This document shows positions 44,787-54,700 of a stretch of 64,000 nucleotides of DNA, in pieces. Every line of letters begins with the position of its first letter. Position 1 is the first letter of the stretch. Origin of the DNA: Bacteroidetes bacterium ADurb.Bin037 (lineage in GTDB: Bacteria; Bacteroidota; Bacteroidia; Bacteroidales; UBA932). Position numbers and translations under genes: made by a program. The stretch lies in assembly GCA_002071175.1 (NCBI GenBank), contig MWER01000004.1, forward strand, positions 186,001 to 250,000. Direction: 5' to 3'. The notes under the pieces are model-generated. The model made no database searches and was not told the origin of the DNA. It saw only the letters and a list, made by a program, of their open reading frames with translations.

Positions 44787-46549
44787 AGACCTAATTCCTT
44801 TTTTTGCCCGGCATCAATTTCTGCGGGGGCGTCAAGCATGACATCCCTGCCTGAGTTGTTTTTTGGGAAGGCAATGAAATCCCGAATGCTTTCCGAACCT
44901 CCGAAGAGGGAACACCAGCGGTCAAACCCGAAAGCGATCCCCCCATGCGGAGGAGCTCCGTAACGAAAGGCGTTTATGATGAAAGAGAATTTGGCATTGA
45001 CTTCTTCTTCCGACATGCCCAATACCCGGAACATCCTTTCCTGCATAAGAGAATCGTGTATCCTTATGGATCCGCCTCCCACTTCGGTGCCGTTAAGAAC
45101 AAAATCATAAGCATTCGCATTGACCTGTTCCAGGTCCCGGGGGTCATCACTGTAGAATTTATCCAGGTCTTCCGGTTTGGGAGCCGTGAACGGATGGTGT
45201 TTGGCATAGAAGCGTTGTGTTTCATCATCCCATTCCAGTAACGGGAAGTCATATACCCACAATGGGGCATACACGTCTTTGGCCCTCAGACCCAAACGGT
45301 TCCCCATTTCTAAACGCAAGCTGCCCAATGCTTCCAGGGTTTTTTTCCTGGGTCCGCTCAGTACCAGGAGCAGATCTCCGTCCGCCGCTCCGGTGATTTG
45401 GGCCCAACCCTCGAGTGCCTGGCGGTCAAAGAATTTATCAACCGAAGATTTATAACTTAAATTCCCGTCATCTTCTGCCGTACAACGTACATATACAAGT
45501 CCGGAAGCCCCTATCTGAGGTCTTTTGACCCATTCGGTCAGTTCGTCTAACTGTTTTCGGGTATACCCGGCGGCTCCCTTAACGCAAATGGCTCCCACGT
45601 AGTCAGCGTTCCTAAAAACGCTGAATTCCGTATCTCTTGTCAATGGCGTCAGATCGTGTATCAGCATCTCAAACCGCATATCAGGCTTGTCACTGCCATA
45701 CTTTTCCATTGCCATACTGTAGGTTATGCGGGGAAGGGGGGAAGGTATTTCAATATCAAGGACCGTTTTGAAAAGATGACGGATCAATCCTTCAAATTGC
45801 GCCAGGACATCATCCCGTTCCACAAAGGACATTTCACAGTCTATTTGTGTAAATTCCGGTTGTCGGTCCGCCCTCAGGTCTTCATCCCGGAAACAGCGAA
45901 CGATCTGGAAGTATTTGTCGTAACCGGCTATCATGAGTAACTGCTTAAATTGTTGAGGGCTCTGTGGCAGGGCATAAAACTGTCCCTGGTTCATACGTGA
46001 AGGAACCACAAAATCCCGGGCCCCTTCCGGAGTCGATTTGATCAAAAAAGGAGTTTCAATCTCCAGGAATCCGCACCGGCTCAAATAACTGCGTGTTTCC
46101 TGAGCCATCAGGTGTCTTAACATCATCGCTTTCTGGAGCGGGGTCCTTCTCAGGTCCAGATAGCGGTAACGGGCTCGCAATTCTTCTCCGCCGTCGGACT
46201 CTTCTTCGATAGTAAACGGGGGTACCTGTGAAGGATTCAGCACATCAATGCCGGTAAGGGCTATTTCGATCTCTCCGGTAGGAATATTCATATTCTTGTT
46301 GCTCCGCTCGAGAACGGTTCCACAAACCGTAACCACATATTCCCTGCCCAGCGATTCAGTCGTTTCTTTTACCAGGGCCGGGGAATCTTCTTTGACCACA
46401 AGTTGTGTAATACCATACCGGTCACGCAGGTCGATGAAGGTCATACCACCCAGTTTTCTGATTCTCTGAATCCATCCGGCCAGTTGAACCTGCCGGCCGG
46501 CGTACGAAAGATCAAGCTCCCCGCACGTATGTGTCCTGTACATTGCCAT
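44783..46549 (-). CDS. aspS: Aspartyl-tRNA synthetase
   Basis: Charges tRNA-Asp. The 588-residue bacterial type has an OB-fold anticodon domain ([24 protein letters not shown]), class II motif 2 ([22 protein letters not shown]), a GAD insertion, and motif 3 in [14 protein letters not shown]. The start is ATG 46549, with a second Met two codons later (MYRTHTCG) equally possible. It diverges from thyA with back-to-back -7 boxes. Its TAG stop overlaps the TAA of the convergent hydrolase gene (CTAA). Confidence 0.97.
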   Translation of the reverse strand: MAMYRTHTCGELDLSYAGRQVQLAGWIQRIRKLGGMTFIDLRDRYGITQLVVKEDSPALVKETTESLGREYVVTVCGTVLERSNKNMNIPTGEIEIALTGIDVLNPSQVPPFTIEEESDGGEELRARYRYLDLRRTPLQKAMMLRHLMAQETRSYLSRCGFLEIETPFLIKSTPEGARDFVVPSRMNQGQFYALPQSPQQFKQLLMIAGYDKYFQIVRCFRDEDLRADRQPEFTQIDCEMSFVERDDVLAQFEGLIRHLFKTVLDIEIPSPLPRITYSMAMEKYGSDKPDMRFEMLIHDLTPLTRDTEFSVFRNADYVGAICVKGAAGYTRKQLDELTEWVKRPQIGASGLVYVRCTAEDDGNLSYKSSVDKFFDRQALEGWAQITGAADGDLLLVLSGPRKKTLEALGSLRLEMGNRLGLRAKDVYAPLWVYDFPLLEWDDETQRFYAKHHPFTAPKPEDLDKFYSDDPRDLEQVNANAYDFVLNGTEVGGGSIRIHDSLMQERMFRVLGMSEEEVNAKFSFIINAFRYGAPPHGGIAFGFDRWCSLFGGSESIRDFIAFPKNNSGRDVMLDAPAEIDAGQKKELGL

Positions 46550-46563
46550 ACTGTTTTAAATAA

Positions 46564-46571
46564 CAAAGGTA
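46564..46571 (-). promoter_or_regulatory. -7 box (TACCTTTG) of aspS
   Basis: An exact TAnnTTTG match on the minus strand, 14 nt upstream of the ATG at 46549. Its centre is 21 nt from the divergent thyA box. Confidence 0.65.
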
Positions 46572-46584
46572 ATGAGAAAATGGC

Positions 46585-46592
46585 TACATTTG
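46585..46592 (+). promoter_or_regulatory. -7 box (TACATTTG) of thyA-folA
   Basis: An exact TAnnTTTG match ending 7 nt before the thyA ATG. It predicts a near-leaderless transcript. Confidence 0.7.
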
Positions 46593-46599
46593 TGTTATC

Positions 46600-47394
46600 A
46601 TGAGAAACTATTTGGACTTGTTGCAATACATCCTGGATAAAGGGGTTGACAAGGAAGACAGAACGGGGACCGGAACTCGCAGTATCTTCGGGTATCAGCT
46701 GCGCTGTTCCCTGGCTGAAGGATTTCCCTTGCTTACTACGAAAAAGATACACCTTCGTTCCGTTATTCATGAATTATTGTGGTTTCTCCGGGGTGATACC
46801 AACATCGGCTACCTTAACCGAAACGGAGTGACTATATGGGATGAATGGGCAGATGAACGCGGCGACCTGGGACCGGTTTACGGAAAACAATGGCGAGCCT
46901 GGGAAACATCAAAAGGAGAGACTATAGACCAGATAGAAGCCCTAATAGACGGTCTTAAAAAAAATCCCGACGGACGACGGCATATAGTCAGTGCCTGGAA
47001 TGTGGGAGAAATCCCACGTATGGCCTTGCCGCCCTGTCACACATTGTTCCAGTTCTATGTTGCTGACGGGAAATTGTCCTGTCAGCTATATCAACGTAGT
47101 GCCGACGTATTCCTTGGCGTGCCGTTCAATATTGCATCGTATGCCCTGCTAACATTAATGGTGGCACAAGTATGCGGTTTTGAACCCGGCGATTATGTAC
47201 ACACATTTGGGGATGTACACATTTACAAAAACCATCTGGACCAGGTGCACCTGCAGCTCACACGTGCTCCCCGCAAACTGCCTGTTATGAATATTGAACC
47301 TTCCCGCCGGGATATTTTCGCCTTTGAATATTCTGATTTCTCTCTGATCGGTTATGATCCCTATCCTGCCATCAAAGCACCGGTTGCCGTATGA
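46600..47394 (+). CDS. thyA: Thymidylate synthase ThyA
   Basis: Makes dTMP from dUMP using methylene-tetrahydrofolate. Its 264-residue length matches E. coli ThyA. The catalytic cysteine is C146 in [12 protein letters not shown], the phosphate-binding [20 protein letters not shown] block is intact, and the N-terminus has [14 protein letters not shown]. It overlaps folA by 4 nt (ATGA), pairing dTMP synthesis with regeneration of the dihydrofolate it produces. Confidence 0.98.
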   Translation: MRNYLDLLQYILDKGVDKEDRTGTGTRSIFGYQLRCSLAEGFPLLTTKKIHLRSVIHELLWFLRGDTNIGYLNRNGVTIWDEWADERGDLGPVYGKQWRAWETSKGETIDQIEALIDGLKKNPDGRRHIVSAWNVGEIPRMALPPCHTLFQFYVADGKLSCQLYQRSADVFLGVPFNIASYALLTLMVAQVCGFEPGDYVHTFGDVHIYKNHLDQVHLQLTRAPRKLPVMNIEPSRRDIFAFEYSDFSLIGYDPYPAIKAPVAV

Positions 47395-47891
47395 AAACAG
47401 AGCTAACGAAAAAATCTTTCACGCTTTCTATTGTAGCCGTTTTAGGACCCGGCCGGGAACTTGGTGCATCCAATAAATTGTTATGGCATATTTCGGAAGA
47501 CCTGAAACATTTCAAGGCGTTGACCATGGGCCATACCATCATCATGGGGCGGAAGACTTATGAATCGTTGGGGAAGCCGCTTCCGGGGCGCAACAACGTC
47601 GTAGTTTCAAGATCGGGCAGAGATCTGGCAGACGTACTTGCCGGACTTACCGACAGCGGAGAAGTCTTTATTATCGGCGGTGCTGAAATATACCGTCAGA
47701 CCATCGACCTGGTTGACAAACTCTATATCACCCATGTACAGGCACCTCTTCCAGAAGGAGGGGCTGATGTTTTTTTCCCCCCTATTGATCCCGGCGAATG
47801 GAAAGAGACCGAGCGTACAGATCATCCCCGGGGGGTTACATTTCCTTTTCCTTTTTCCTTCGTAACATACCAACGCATTGGAAAACAATAG
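47391..47891 (+). CDS. folA: Dihydrofolate reductase
   Basis: Reduces dihydrofolate to tetrahydrofolate with NADPH. Its 166-residue length is normal. Motifs include [19 protein letters not shown] (active-site loop), [20 protein letters not shown] (NADPH binding) and [14 protein letters not shown], with the end [11 protein letters not shown]. It is co-translated with thyA. Its last 56 nt overlap the convergent yfhO-like gene. Confidence 0.97.
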   Translation: MKTELTKKSFTLSIVAVLGPGRELGASNKLLWHISEDLKHFKALTMGHTIIMGRKTYESLGKPLPGRNNVVVSRSGRDLADVLAGLTDSGEVFIIGGAEIYRQTIDLVDKLYITHVQAPLPEGGADVFFPPIDPGEWKETERTDHPRGVTFPFPFSFVTYQRIGKQ

Positions 47892-50328
47892 CTGCAAGCA
47901 GGGAAAGAAGTAAGCCTGCGGAACTGAACCGCGAGATCATAACACCGGTAGTATAGGAAGAGGGCAAATAAGCGAACCGGATCCGGTGTTCTCCTTTGGG
48001 TACATACAAGGTGCGGGTAATGTAATTGGATCTGAGGATAGGAACTTCATCCCCGTCAATCCAGGCTTTCCACCCCTTTGGGTAGAAGATCTCCCCAAAG
48101 ACTACAATTCCGTCTTTTTCCATAGAAGCGTTGTATTCCAATACATTGGGTGAATATGATGTTAGCAGGACTGTTGATCCCGAAGGGGTTGCAGTCCGTA
48201 CCCAATCTTCCGGGGGATCTTGCATCACGGCCGTTGTCCTTAGGTCCACACGGGTAATGGCTCCGATCTCTTCTGCCGGACCGGTTACAGGTTGAATGGC
48301 AGATACAACCCAGGCATTGCCCAATGCATAGGGATTGGTTATGGGCATTCCTTCGCCGGTAAAGATAATGTACCTGGTATTGAGCATGTTCATTACAGGC
48401 ATTCTTGTATTGCTTCCATGGTAGGCAAATATTTCAGAGGCTTCCTCAAGGGTCTGACATTGCCGGAGCTTGTCTATGAAATATTGCATTTCAGGCATCA
48501 GGTGCCTTTCGATTATATCCTGGTACCTTTGCAGCTTTGCGGCATTGTACCCTCCTATGGATTTGTGGTAGTAGCTGGCCGCAGCATCGCTAAAAGGACT
48601 TCCCGTAAGATCAAGCACCCTGTAATACAGGTCGTTGTCCTGTTTGATATATTTATCTACGGGCCGTTCTGTGAAACGGTTCCGGTATACGGAACGGGAT
48701 ATGAAATGAGAATCGTTCAGATAGCGTTTTCCGGCCGGAAGGTAATCCACAAGCAATAACAGACCCAATATCCCAATGATCCTAACCTGTTTTATCTTCT
48801 TGTTTAGGCCTACCCAGATCACTCCTGCAGCTCCCAGAATCAGCACGACTGAACGCAACGCATCCTGACGCAACAAGGCTTTGCGGTCGGTTATCAGGGC
48901 AGGTATAAGTTCACCCGGGAGGGAACGGTCGGCAGGTCCTGTGAAAGTGCCGGCCAATGTAGGTACCAGGACCGCTAACAAGCAAAAACCGGCAGTAATG
49001 CCCAACCCCCAGTATAGGGCCTTGTTGGCCTTTTTGACCGGGTATTTGTTTTCCAAAAGATTCCATAGAGCGTATATGCCCAATGCCGGGACAACCATTT
49101 GCCAGATTACCAGGATCATACTGACGGTCCGGAATTTATCGTATAAGGGAACGTACCGGAAAAACAACAACGAGAACCATTCCAGGTGGTATCCCCAAGA
49201 TAACAGGAGAGACAGCAAACTAACCCCCATCAGGGCCCACTTGATTGGTCCTTTTACCAGGATCAAACCCAGGATAAACAGAAAGAGCATGATAGCTCCC
49301 ATATACATGGGACCGGCGGTAAAGGGTTGTTCTCCCCAGTAAAGAGGCATATTGGAGATGACACTGTCGGCATTGTATCCCATCTGGGTGAGTTTGTTGT
49401 AAGTATGGGAATTCTTATCCAATGCACCTACGGATGATCCCCCGTAAAAATCAGGGATCATCATATTGAACGATTCCATCCTGGAATAACTCCACTGGGT
49501 GGCATAATCAATGTCCAGACCGGTTCCGGAAGACCTTCCTTCGGCTGCACCGAGCTCGGATCCGCCACGCATGGAATACCTGGTATATTCATAGGTGGGA
49601 AGCAGGTGGTTGGCAGAAGTCGTCAGTCCCAGCAGACCGGCAATCAGGATCAGTACGGTAGTTTTGGCAAATTGCGGAAATCGCCGGTTAATAATGGCCT
49701 TTATCATTAGCCCGGCAAGTGCGAATAACAGGATGATTCCAAGGTAATATGTAATCTGCGGATGGTTGGCAGATACCTGAAAACTTACGGTCAATGCACA
49801 GAATAATGATCCGAGGAGGGCGTTTTTCCGGTAAGCATATACTACCGACGCCAAAACCCATGGCATATAGGCTATGGCAATCATTTTGGTAACATGCCCT
49901 GCCTGGATAATCTGCATGTTATACGAACAAAATGTCATGCCGATCCCTCCCAGGATGGCTATCCACGGGTTAAGACCCAAGGCAAGGAAAAACAAAAAAC
50001 CGCCGACGAGCGATAAAAACAAATAAGAAGCGGGCGTCATACCGGCCTCCAGAATGCGGCTGATGATCCGGGTATAATTTCCCCGGGTGATCTTATTGAT
50101 GGTTACTGTAGGCATGCCGCTGAACATGGAATTGGTCCACAAGGCTTCATCATCATGGGTTTTGTTATAATCGCCGGCCTCTTTAGCCATTGCCTGCCAG
50201 GCGGTTATATCTCCCTGATTGAGGACTTTCCCCTGGAAGATCTGTGGAACAAAACCATAAGAAAGCACAAGAAAAAACAGGACGGCAACCGGATAAACAA
50301 TCCACTTTTTAACGGCAATCTTTTGCAT
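47836..50328 (-). CDS. YfhO family membrane protein
   Basis: An 830-residue multi-spanning membrane protein of the YfhO family, related to GT-C-like glycosyltransferases that use lipid-linked sugars. An N-terminal transmembrane segment is followed by a periplasmic loop and about a dozen more hydrophobic helices to roughly residue 540. A soluble C-terminal beta-rich domain (ILRSNYITRTLYVPKGEHRI) precedes one last membrane segment ([16 protein letters not shown]). The exact substrate in Bacteroidota is unknown. A -7 box TACCTTTG lies 17 nt upstream. The 3' end overlaps folA by 56 nt. Confidence 0.88.
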   Translation of the reverse strand: MQKIAVKKWIVYPVAVLFFLVLSYGFVPQIFQGKVLNQGDITAWQAMAKEAGDYNKTHDDEALWTNSMFSGMPTVTINKITRGNYTRIISRILEAGMTPASYLFLSLVGGFLFFLALGLNPWIAILGGIGMTFCSYNMQIIQAGHVTKMIAIAYMPWVLASVVYAYRKNALLGSLFCALTVSFQVSANHPQITYYLGIILLFALAGLMIKAIINRRFPQFAKTTVLILIAGLLGLTTSANHLLPTYEYTRYSMRGGSELGAAEGRSSGTGLDIDYATQWSYSRMESFNMMIPDFYGGSSVGALDKNSHTYNKLTQMGYNADSVISNMPLYWGEQPFTAGPMYMGAIMLFLFILGLILVKGPIKWALMGVSLLSLLLSWGYHLEWFSLLFFRYVPLYDKFRTVSMILVIWQMVVPALGIYALWNLLENKYPVKKANKALYWGLGITAGFCLLAVLVPTLAGTFTGPADRSLPGELIPALITDRKALLRQDALRSVVLILGAAGVIWVGLNKKIKQVRIIGILGLLLLVDYLPAGKRYLNDSHFISRSVYRNRFTERPVDKYIKQDNDLYYRVLDLTGSPFSDAAASYYHKSIGGYNAAKLQRYQDIIERHLMPEMQYFIDKLRQCQTLEEASEIFAYHGSNTRMPVMNMLNTRYIIFTGEGMPITNPYALGNAWVVSAIQPVTGPAEEIGAITRVDLRTTAVMQDPPEDWVRTATPSGSTVLLTSYSPNVLEYNASMEKDGIVVFGEIFYPKGWKAWIDGDEVPILRSNYITRTLYVPKGEHRIRFAYLPSSYTTGVMISRFSSAGLLLSLLAAIVFQCVGMLRRKKEKEM

Positions 50329-50345
50329 AGTGTTGTTGTTTTTAA

Positions 50346-50353
50346 CAAAGGTA
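50346..50353 (-). promoter_or_regulatory. -7 box (TACCTTTG) of the yfhO-like gene
   Basis: An exact TAnnTTTG match on the minus strand, 17 nt upstream of the ATG at 50328. It is part of a divergent cassette closely resembling that between aspS and thyA. Confidence 0.65.
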
Positions 50354-50367
50354 ACAAGAAAAGGATT

Positions 50368-50375
50368 TATATTTG
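50368..50375 (+). promoter_or_regulatory. -7 box (TATATTTG) of the SNF transporter gene
   Basis: An exact TAnnTTTG match ending 17 nt before the ATG at 50393. Its centre is 22 nt from the divergent yfhO-side box. Confidence 0.65.
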
Positions 50376-50392
50376 TGTAAAACTATTTGATT

Positions 50393-51730
50393 ATGAAGCG
50401 TGACGAATTCTCAGGATTTTTCGGGGTTCTGGTAGCTGCGGTAGGTTCTGCCGTAGGGCTAGGCAATTTATGGCGTTTCCCTTATTTGGTGGGACAAAAC
50501 GGAGGAGCCGCCTTTATCCTCATTTATCTTGCCTTTGTGATGATAATCTGCTTGCCTATAATTATTTCCGAATTCATTATCGGTCGCAGGAGCAGAGCTA
50601 ATACGGTGAAGGCATTTCAGATACTGGCACCAAATACTCCCTGGAGTATCATCGGAGTTGTGGGAGTATTGGCTTCGTTTTGTATTATGGCCTTTTATAC
50701 GGTAGTCGGGGGATGGACGCTCGATTACCTGTTTCGTTCCCTGATCCATTTATTTTCAAAACCCGATATATCTTCCCTGGAAAGTCAGTTTACCAACCTG
50801 GTGACCTCTCCCGTCCGGCCCATCCTATGGACCGTAGTATTCATGATCTTCAATGCTTTTATTGTCATGTCCGGTGTCAAGAAAGGGATTGAAAAGTATT
50901 CAAAGATCATGATGCCCGTTCTTTTTCTGATGATCGTAATCCTGATGATACAGTCGTTTACCCTGCCGGGCGCTGCCAAGGGAGTGGAATTTCTGGTAAA
51001 ACCTGATTTTTCAAAGATCAACACGCAAGTAGTGCTGGCTGCGCTGGGACAAGCTTTTTTCTCGCTCAGTCTGGGGATGGGATGCATGATCACCTACGGA
51101 TCTTATATTCCAAGCAGGGAGAATTTGAGTAAACTTAGCTTTACTACAGCCATATCCGATACGTTATTTGCCATATTAGCCGGACTGGCCATCATGCCGG
51201 CCGTTTTTGCCTTTGGGATATCGCCCCAGGAAGGTCCGGGGCTTGTTTTTATTGTACTACCCAGGATCTTTGCACAGATCCCTCTGGGGAACCTTTTTGC
51301 CGTCATATTTTTTATCATCTTATTCATAGCGGCTATTACATCGGTCATTTCCCTGCTGGAAGTGATAACCGCCTATGTTACGGAGAGACTGAAAATGAAA
51401 AGAACGATTGCGGTACTCCTTATTTCCCTGATGGTAACCGTTTGTGCCTCGTTCAGTTCACTATCTCAGGGGGTGTTGAAAGAGGTGAAACTTTTCGGTA
51501 GAACAATATTTGATTTTTTCGATCACCTGTCGGCAAACATCCTGCTTCCCCTCGGAGGTTTGTTCATTGTCCTGTTTGTAGGATGGTATATGAAAAAGTC
51601 CCAGGTATACGACGAATTTACAAATCAGGGCACCCTGAAGGGTACCCTGTTCGGTGCATTTTATTTTATTATACGTTATGTGGCACCGGTGGCCATAGCA
51701 GCCGTCTTCCTGGACCTTATTTTACGGTAA
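50393..51730 (+). CDS. Sodium-dependent transporter (neurotransmitter:sodium symporter family)
   Basis: A 445-residue LeuT/SNF-family secondary transporter that takes up amino acids or related amines with sodium. The hallmark unwound TM1 is GSAVGLGNLWRFPYLVGQNGGAAF, including the Na+ and substrate-binding residues. About 11 further hydrophobic helices follow. The start is the ATG at 50393 (KRDEFSGFFG); a TTG two codons earlier is less likely. Substrate cannot be told from sequence. It ends within the 3' end of the convergent LRR gene (14-nt overlap). Confidence 0.94.
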   Translation: MKRDEFSGFFGVLVAAVGSAVGLGNLWRFPYLVGQNGGAAFILIYLAFVMIICLPIIISEFIIGRRSRANTVKAFQILAPNTPWSIIGVVGVLASFCIMAFYTVVGGWTLDYLFRSLIHLFSKPDISSLESQFTNLVTSPVRPILWTVVFMIFNAFIVMSGVKKGIEKYSKIMMPVLFLMIVILMIQSFTLPGAAKGVEFLVKPDFSKINTQVVLAALGQAFFSLSLGMGCMITYGSYIPSRENLSKLSFTTAISDTLFAILAGLAIMPAVFAFGISPQEGPGLVFIVLPRIFAQIPLGNLFAVIFFIILFIAAITSVISLLEVITAYVTERLKMKRTIAVLLISLMVTVCASFSSLSQGVLKEVKLFGRTIFDFFDHLSANILLPLGGLFIVLFVGWYMKKSQVYDEFTNQGTLKGTLFGAFYFIIRYVAPVAIAAVFLDLILR

Positions 51731-54700
51731 TGCCCAGGTGCCAGTTTCCGTTATAGCCCAGATCGCTCAACGCGGTTACATTCTTATCCGAAGAAACTAC
51801 CAGAAGATTCCCTCCATCCCTGGCCGGTCCGTTCCCGTCCGTCATCAAAACGGGTTGTGAGCCCCGTTGTTGGACAATCATATTAAGAAGTACGGGGTCT
51901 CCCTCCTGGAGCTGTATATTGTATGTTTCTGTAATAAAGCCTTTAACAAGATCCCACTTTCCTGAATCTTTCAACGCTTCTACCATGATTTTTTTAAAGT
52001 TGGTTGAATGTTGCGGGATTAAGTTGGTCTGTCCTGTGTGAACGTCCTTTACGAAAATAATGCGTTTTGACAATTCTTCTATAAAGTTAAGGAATTGCAT
52101 AGGATCGGCCGGTTGTTGGGGATTCCCTTCTTCATCGGTCAACGACAGGAATATTTCATAGATCTGTTCCAGCTGATCTGTATCTTTGGCGGCTATGACG
52201 ATTGATGTAGTTGTATCCATGGGATACAGCATGATATTCTCCAGGATCTTGCCTTTCCATTCCTTCGCGTAATCGGCCGACATGTTGACCATTACCATCA
52301 GGTTGTCGTTGGCTGCGGGCGACACAAAAGGCCGGATCGTAAGATTCGGATGAAATAACGATAAAGTCCCGGAGTTAACGGCCAACAGGGGTATATTGGT
52401 TACATTAATATTGGAAACTCCATCAGGAACAACCAAGGTGGTATAGAAATCCCGAACATGACCGTATCCGATGATCCTGACGGCGTATGTACCTGAAACG
52501 ATATCCCTGATTTGAGCCTCACCTGAACTCGAACTTATAGCCTTATAATCGTAATCCTGGTCGGCGTTTTGTCTTCTGACGACAGGCATCCGATCCGGTA
52601 TGGAACCCAACATATTCAGATTATTCCGGATGCTTTTTTGATAGGGTTTCAGGTAAGATGACAACCATGCTGTAGTGGAAAACAACACCTCTTCCCGGGA
52701 ACTTCCCTTAATTACAGGGGTTATGCTTTTTGGTAAGGCATTTGCGGTCTTGGCAGGTGCTGCAGGTTCGTCTCCGATACGTTTGAGATAAATATCGGCA
52801 TAATCTACCAGGGCTCCTTCGTTGTTGCTAAGGACAAGATTCAGCTCATTATATAGCGGGGTGGTTACGGATATCTGGGGTCCGTAGGCTGTCCCTGCCT
52901 GGCTGGTAGCATAAGCCTTGATGGTATAGACCGTATTTTCATTAATGTTGTTGACGAAGTTGGTCGCGAAGTCACCTATTCCGGAACCGACCCTTCGGAT
53001 AGTAGTGTTGATAACAAACCCGCGGTCCGTTACTTCATGGCTGCCTTGTTTGAGCACTTCGGCGGAAACGCTTATTTTGTTATATAAAAGTTCTGTTACC
53101 GTAACTTCGCCGACTGTGGGCAATACGCCTTCCAGTTGCAGGAAAACACCGTTCTGCTGGGTCCGGATATAATGTATATCGGCGTCTTTCCACTTATCCC
53201 ACTTGTCCTGAGTCCACGACGGGTGCTTTACAATCACATCCGGGACAGGTTCGGTTAATTTATTGCCATATACGCGCAATTGCGTCGATACGGCCGGAAT
53301 ATTTCCCCAAGAAGCCGGGATGCCGCCGGTAAAATTGCAATCATACAGATGGATATTAAAACGCGCCTGTGTGGTGGTCATATTGCCCAATCCTTCAGGC
53401 AGGGGACCGGTCAGGTTGGGATTGCTGTTCATCAGAAAGGTGGCTATGTTTTTCCACCCTGCAAAGATCTCTGCGGGTATGGGACCGGATATTTTTGTCT
53501 CATACAACCCGAAATTGTTTAGCGAAGTCATTCCCGCCCATTCTTTGGGGATGGTCCCGGAGATCTGATTTTTGTTCAATTGCAGGTTGGTCAGTTTGTT
53601 TAGGTTACCCATTTCCTTTGGCAGCGGACCTTCCAGACCTGTATTTACGGCCATCAGGGCTGTCAGGTTAATCAGGTTTCCTATCTCTGTGGGCAGGGGT
53701 CCGGTCAGGTTGGGATTAGCACCCAGGTTTAAAGTTTTGAGTGCGGTCAATTCTCCTATTTGAGGGGGCAACTGTCCCCTCAGCCCAAATCCATTCAGGC
53801 TAAGAGCGGTTATGGCCTCATCGGTTACCGTAACTCCTTCCCAGGTGCTGATATCCTCGGCTGTGTTCCAGTTTGCTCCCTTAATCCAGTTGGGTCCGTC
53901 CAAAGCATTGTATAGGGCCATCAGACGGTCACGCTGGGCGTCGGGAACCTGTTCCAATTCCAGGAAAACACCGTCCTGCTGTGTCCGGACAAAATGTATA
54001 CCGGCATCTTTCCACTTATCCCACCTGTCCGGAGTCCATGAGGGGTGATTCTGAATGGCCAGGGGGACCGGTTCGGTCAGCCTGTTCCCATACAGATATA
54101 GTTGTTTTGAAACATTTGGAATGCCTGCCCATTCTTCAGGGATCCCCCCTTCAAAATTACAACTGTGCATCTGCACATTGAAAAGTGTATTGTCGGTTTC
54201 CATTTGACCCAGTTTAGCTGGCAGGGGACCGGTTAAGTTGGGATTGTTGTTAAGCAGTATGGAACCTATATGTTTCCAATTTGTAAATATCGATTCAGGT
54301 AACGGGCTGGAAATATTCGTATTGAACATACCGAAGTTCTTCAAGGCTTCCATTCCTCCCCATTCCTCCGGGATCGTGCCGCTGATATTATTGTTGTTCA
54401 GCTGGAGGTTGGTTAATTTTTTGAGATTGCCCATTTCTTTGGGTAACTCTCCTTCCAATCCGGTAGTAACCGCCATCAGGGCTTCCAGGTTTTCCAGGTT
54501 CCCGATGGTGGAGGGGAGCGGTCCCGTCAGATTCTTATTGGACCCAATATTTAATCTTGTCAGATCCGTCAAGGATCCGATAGATGCCGGTAATTGTCCG
54601 GTAAGTCCAAATCCGTTTAGATTCAACTGGGTGATTTTTCCTTCTTCCATAGTCACCCCGCCCCATGTTTCTAGAGGTTCGTTCGTATTCCAGTTGTTTT

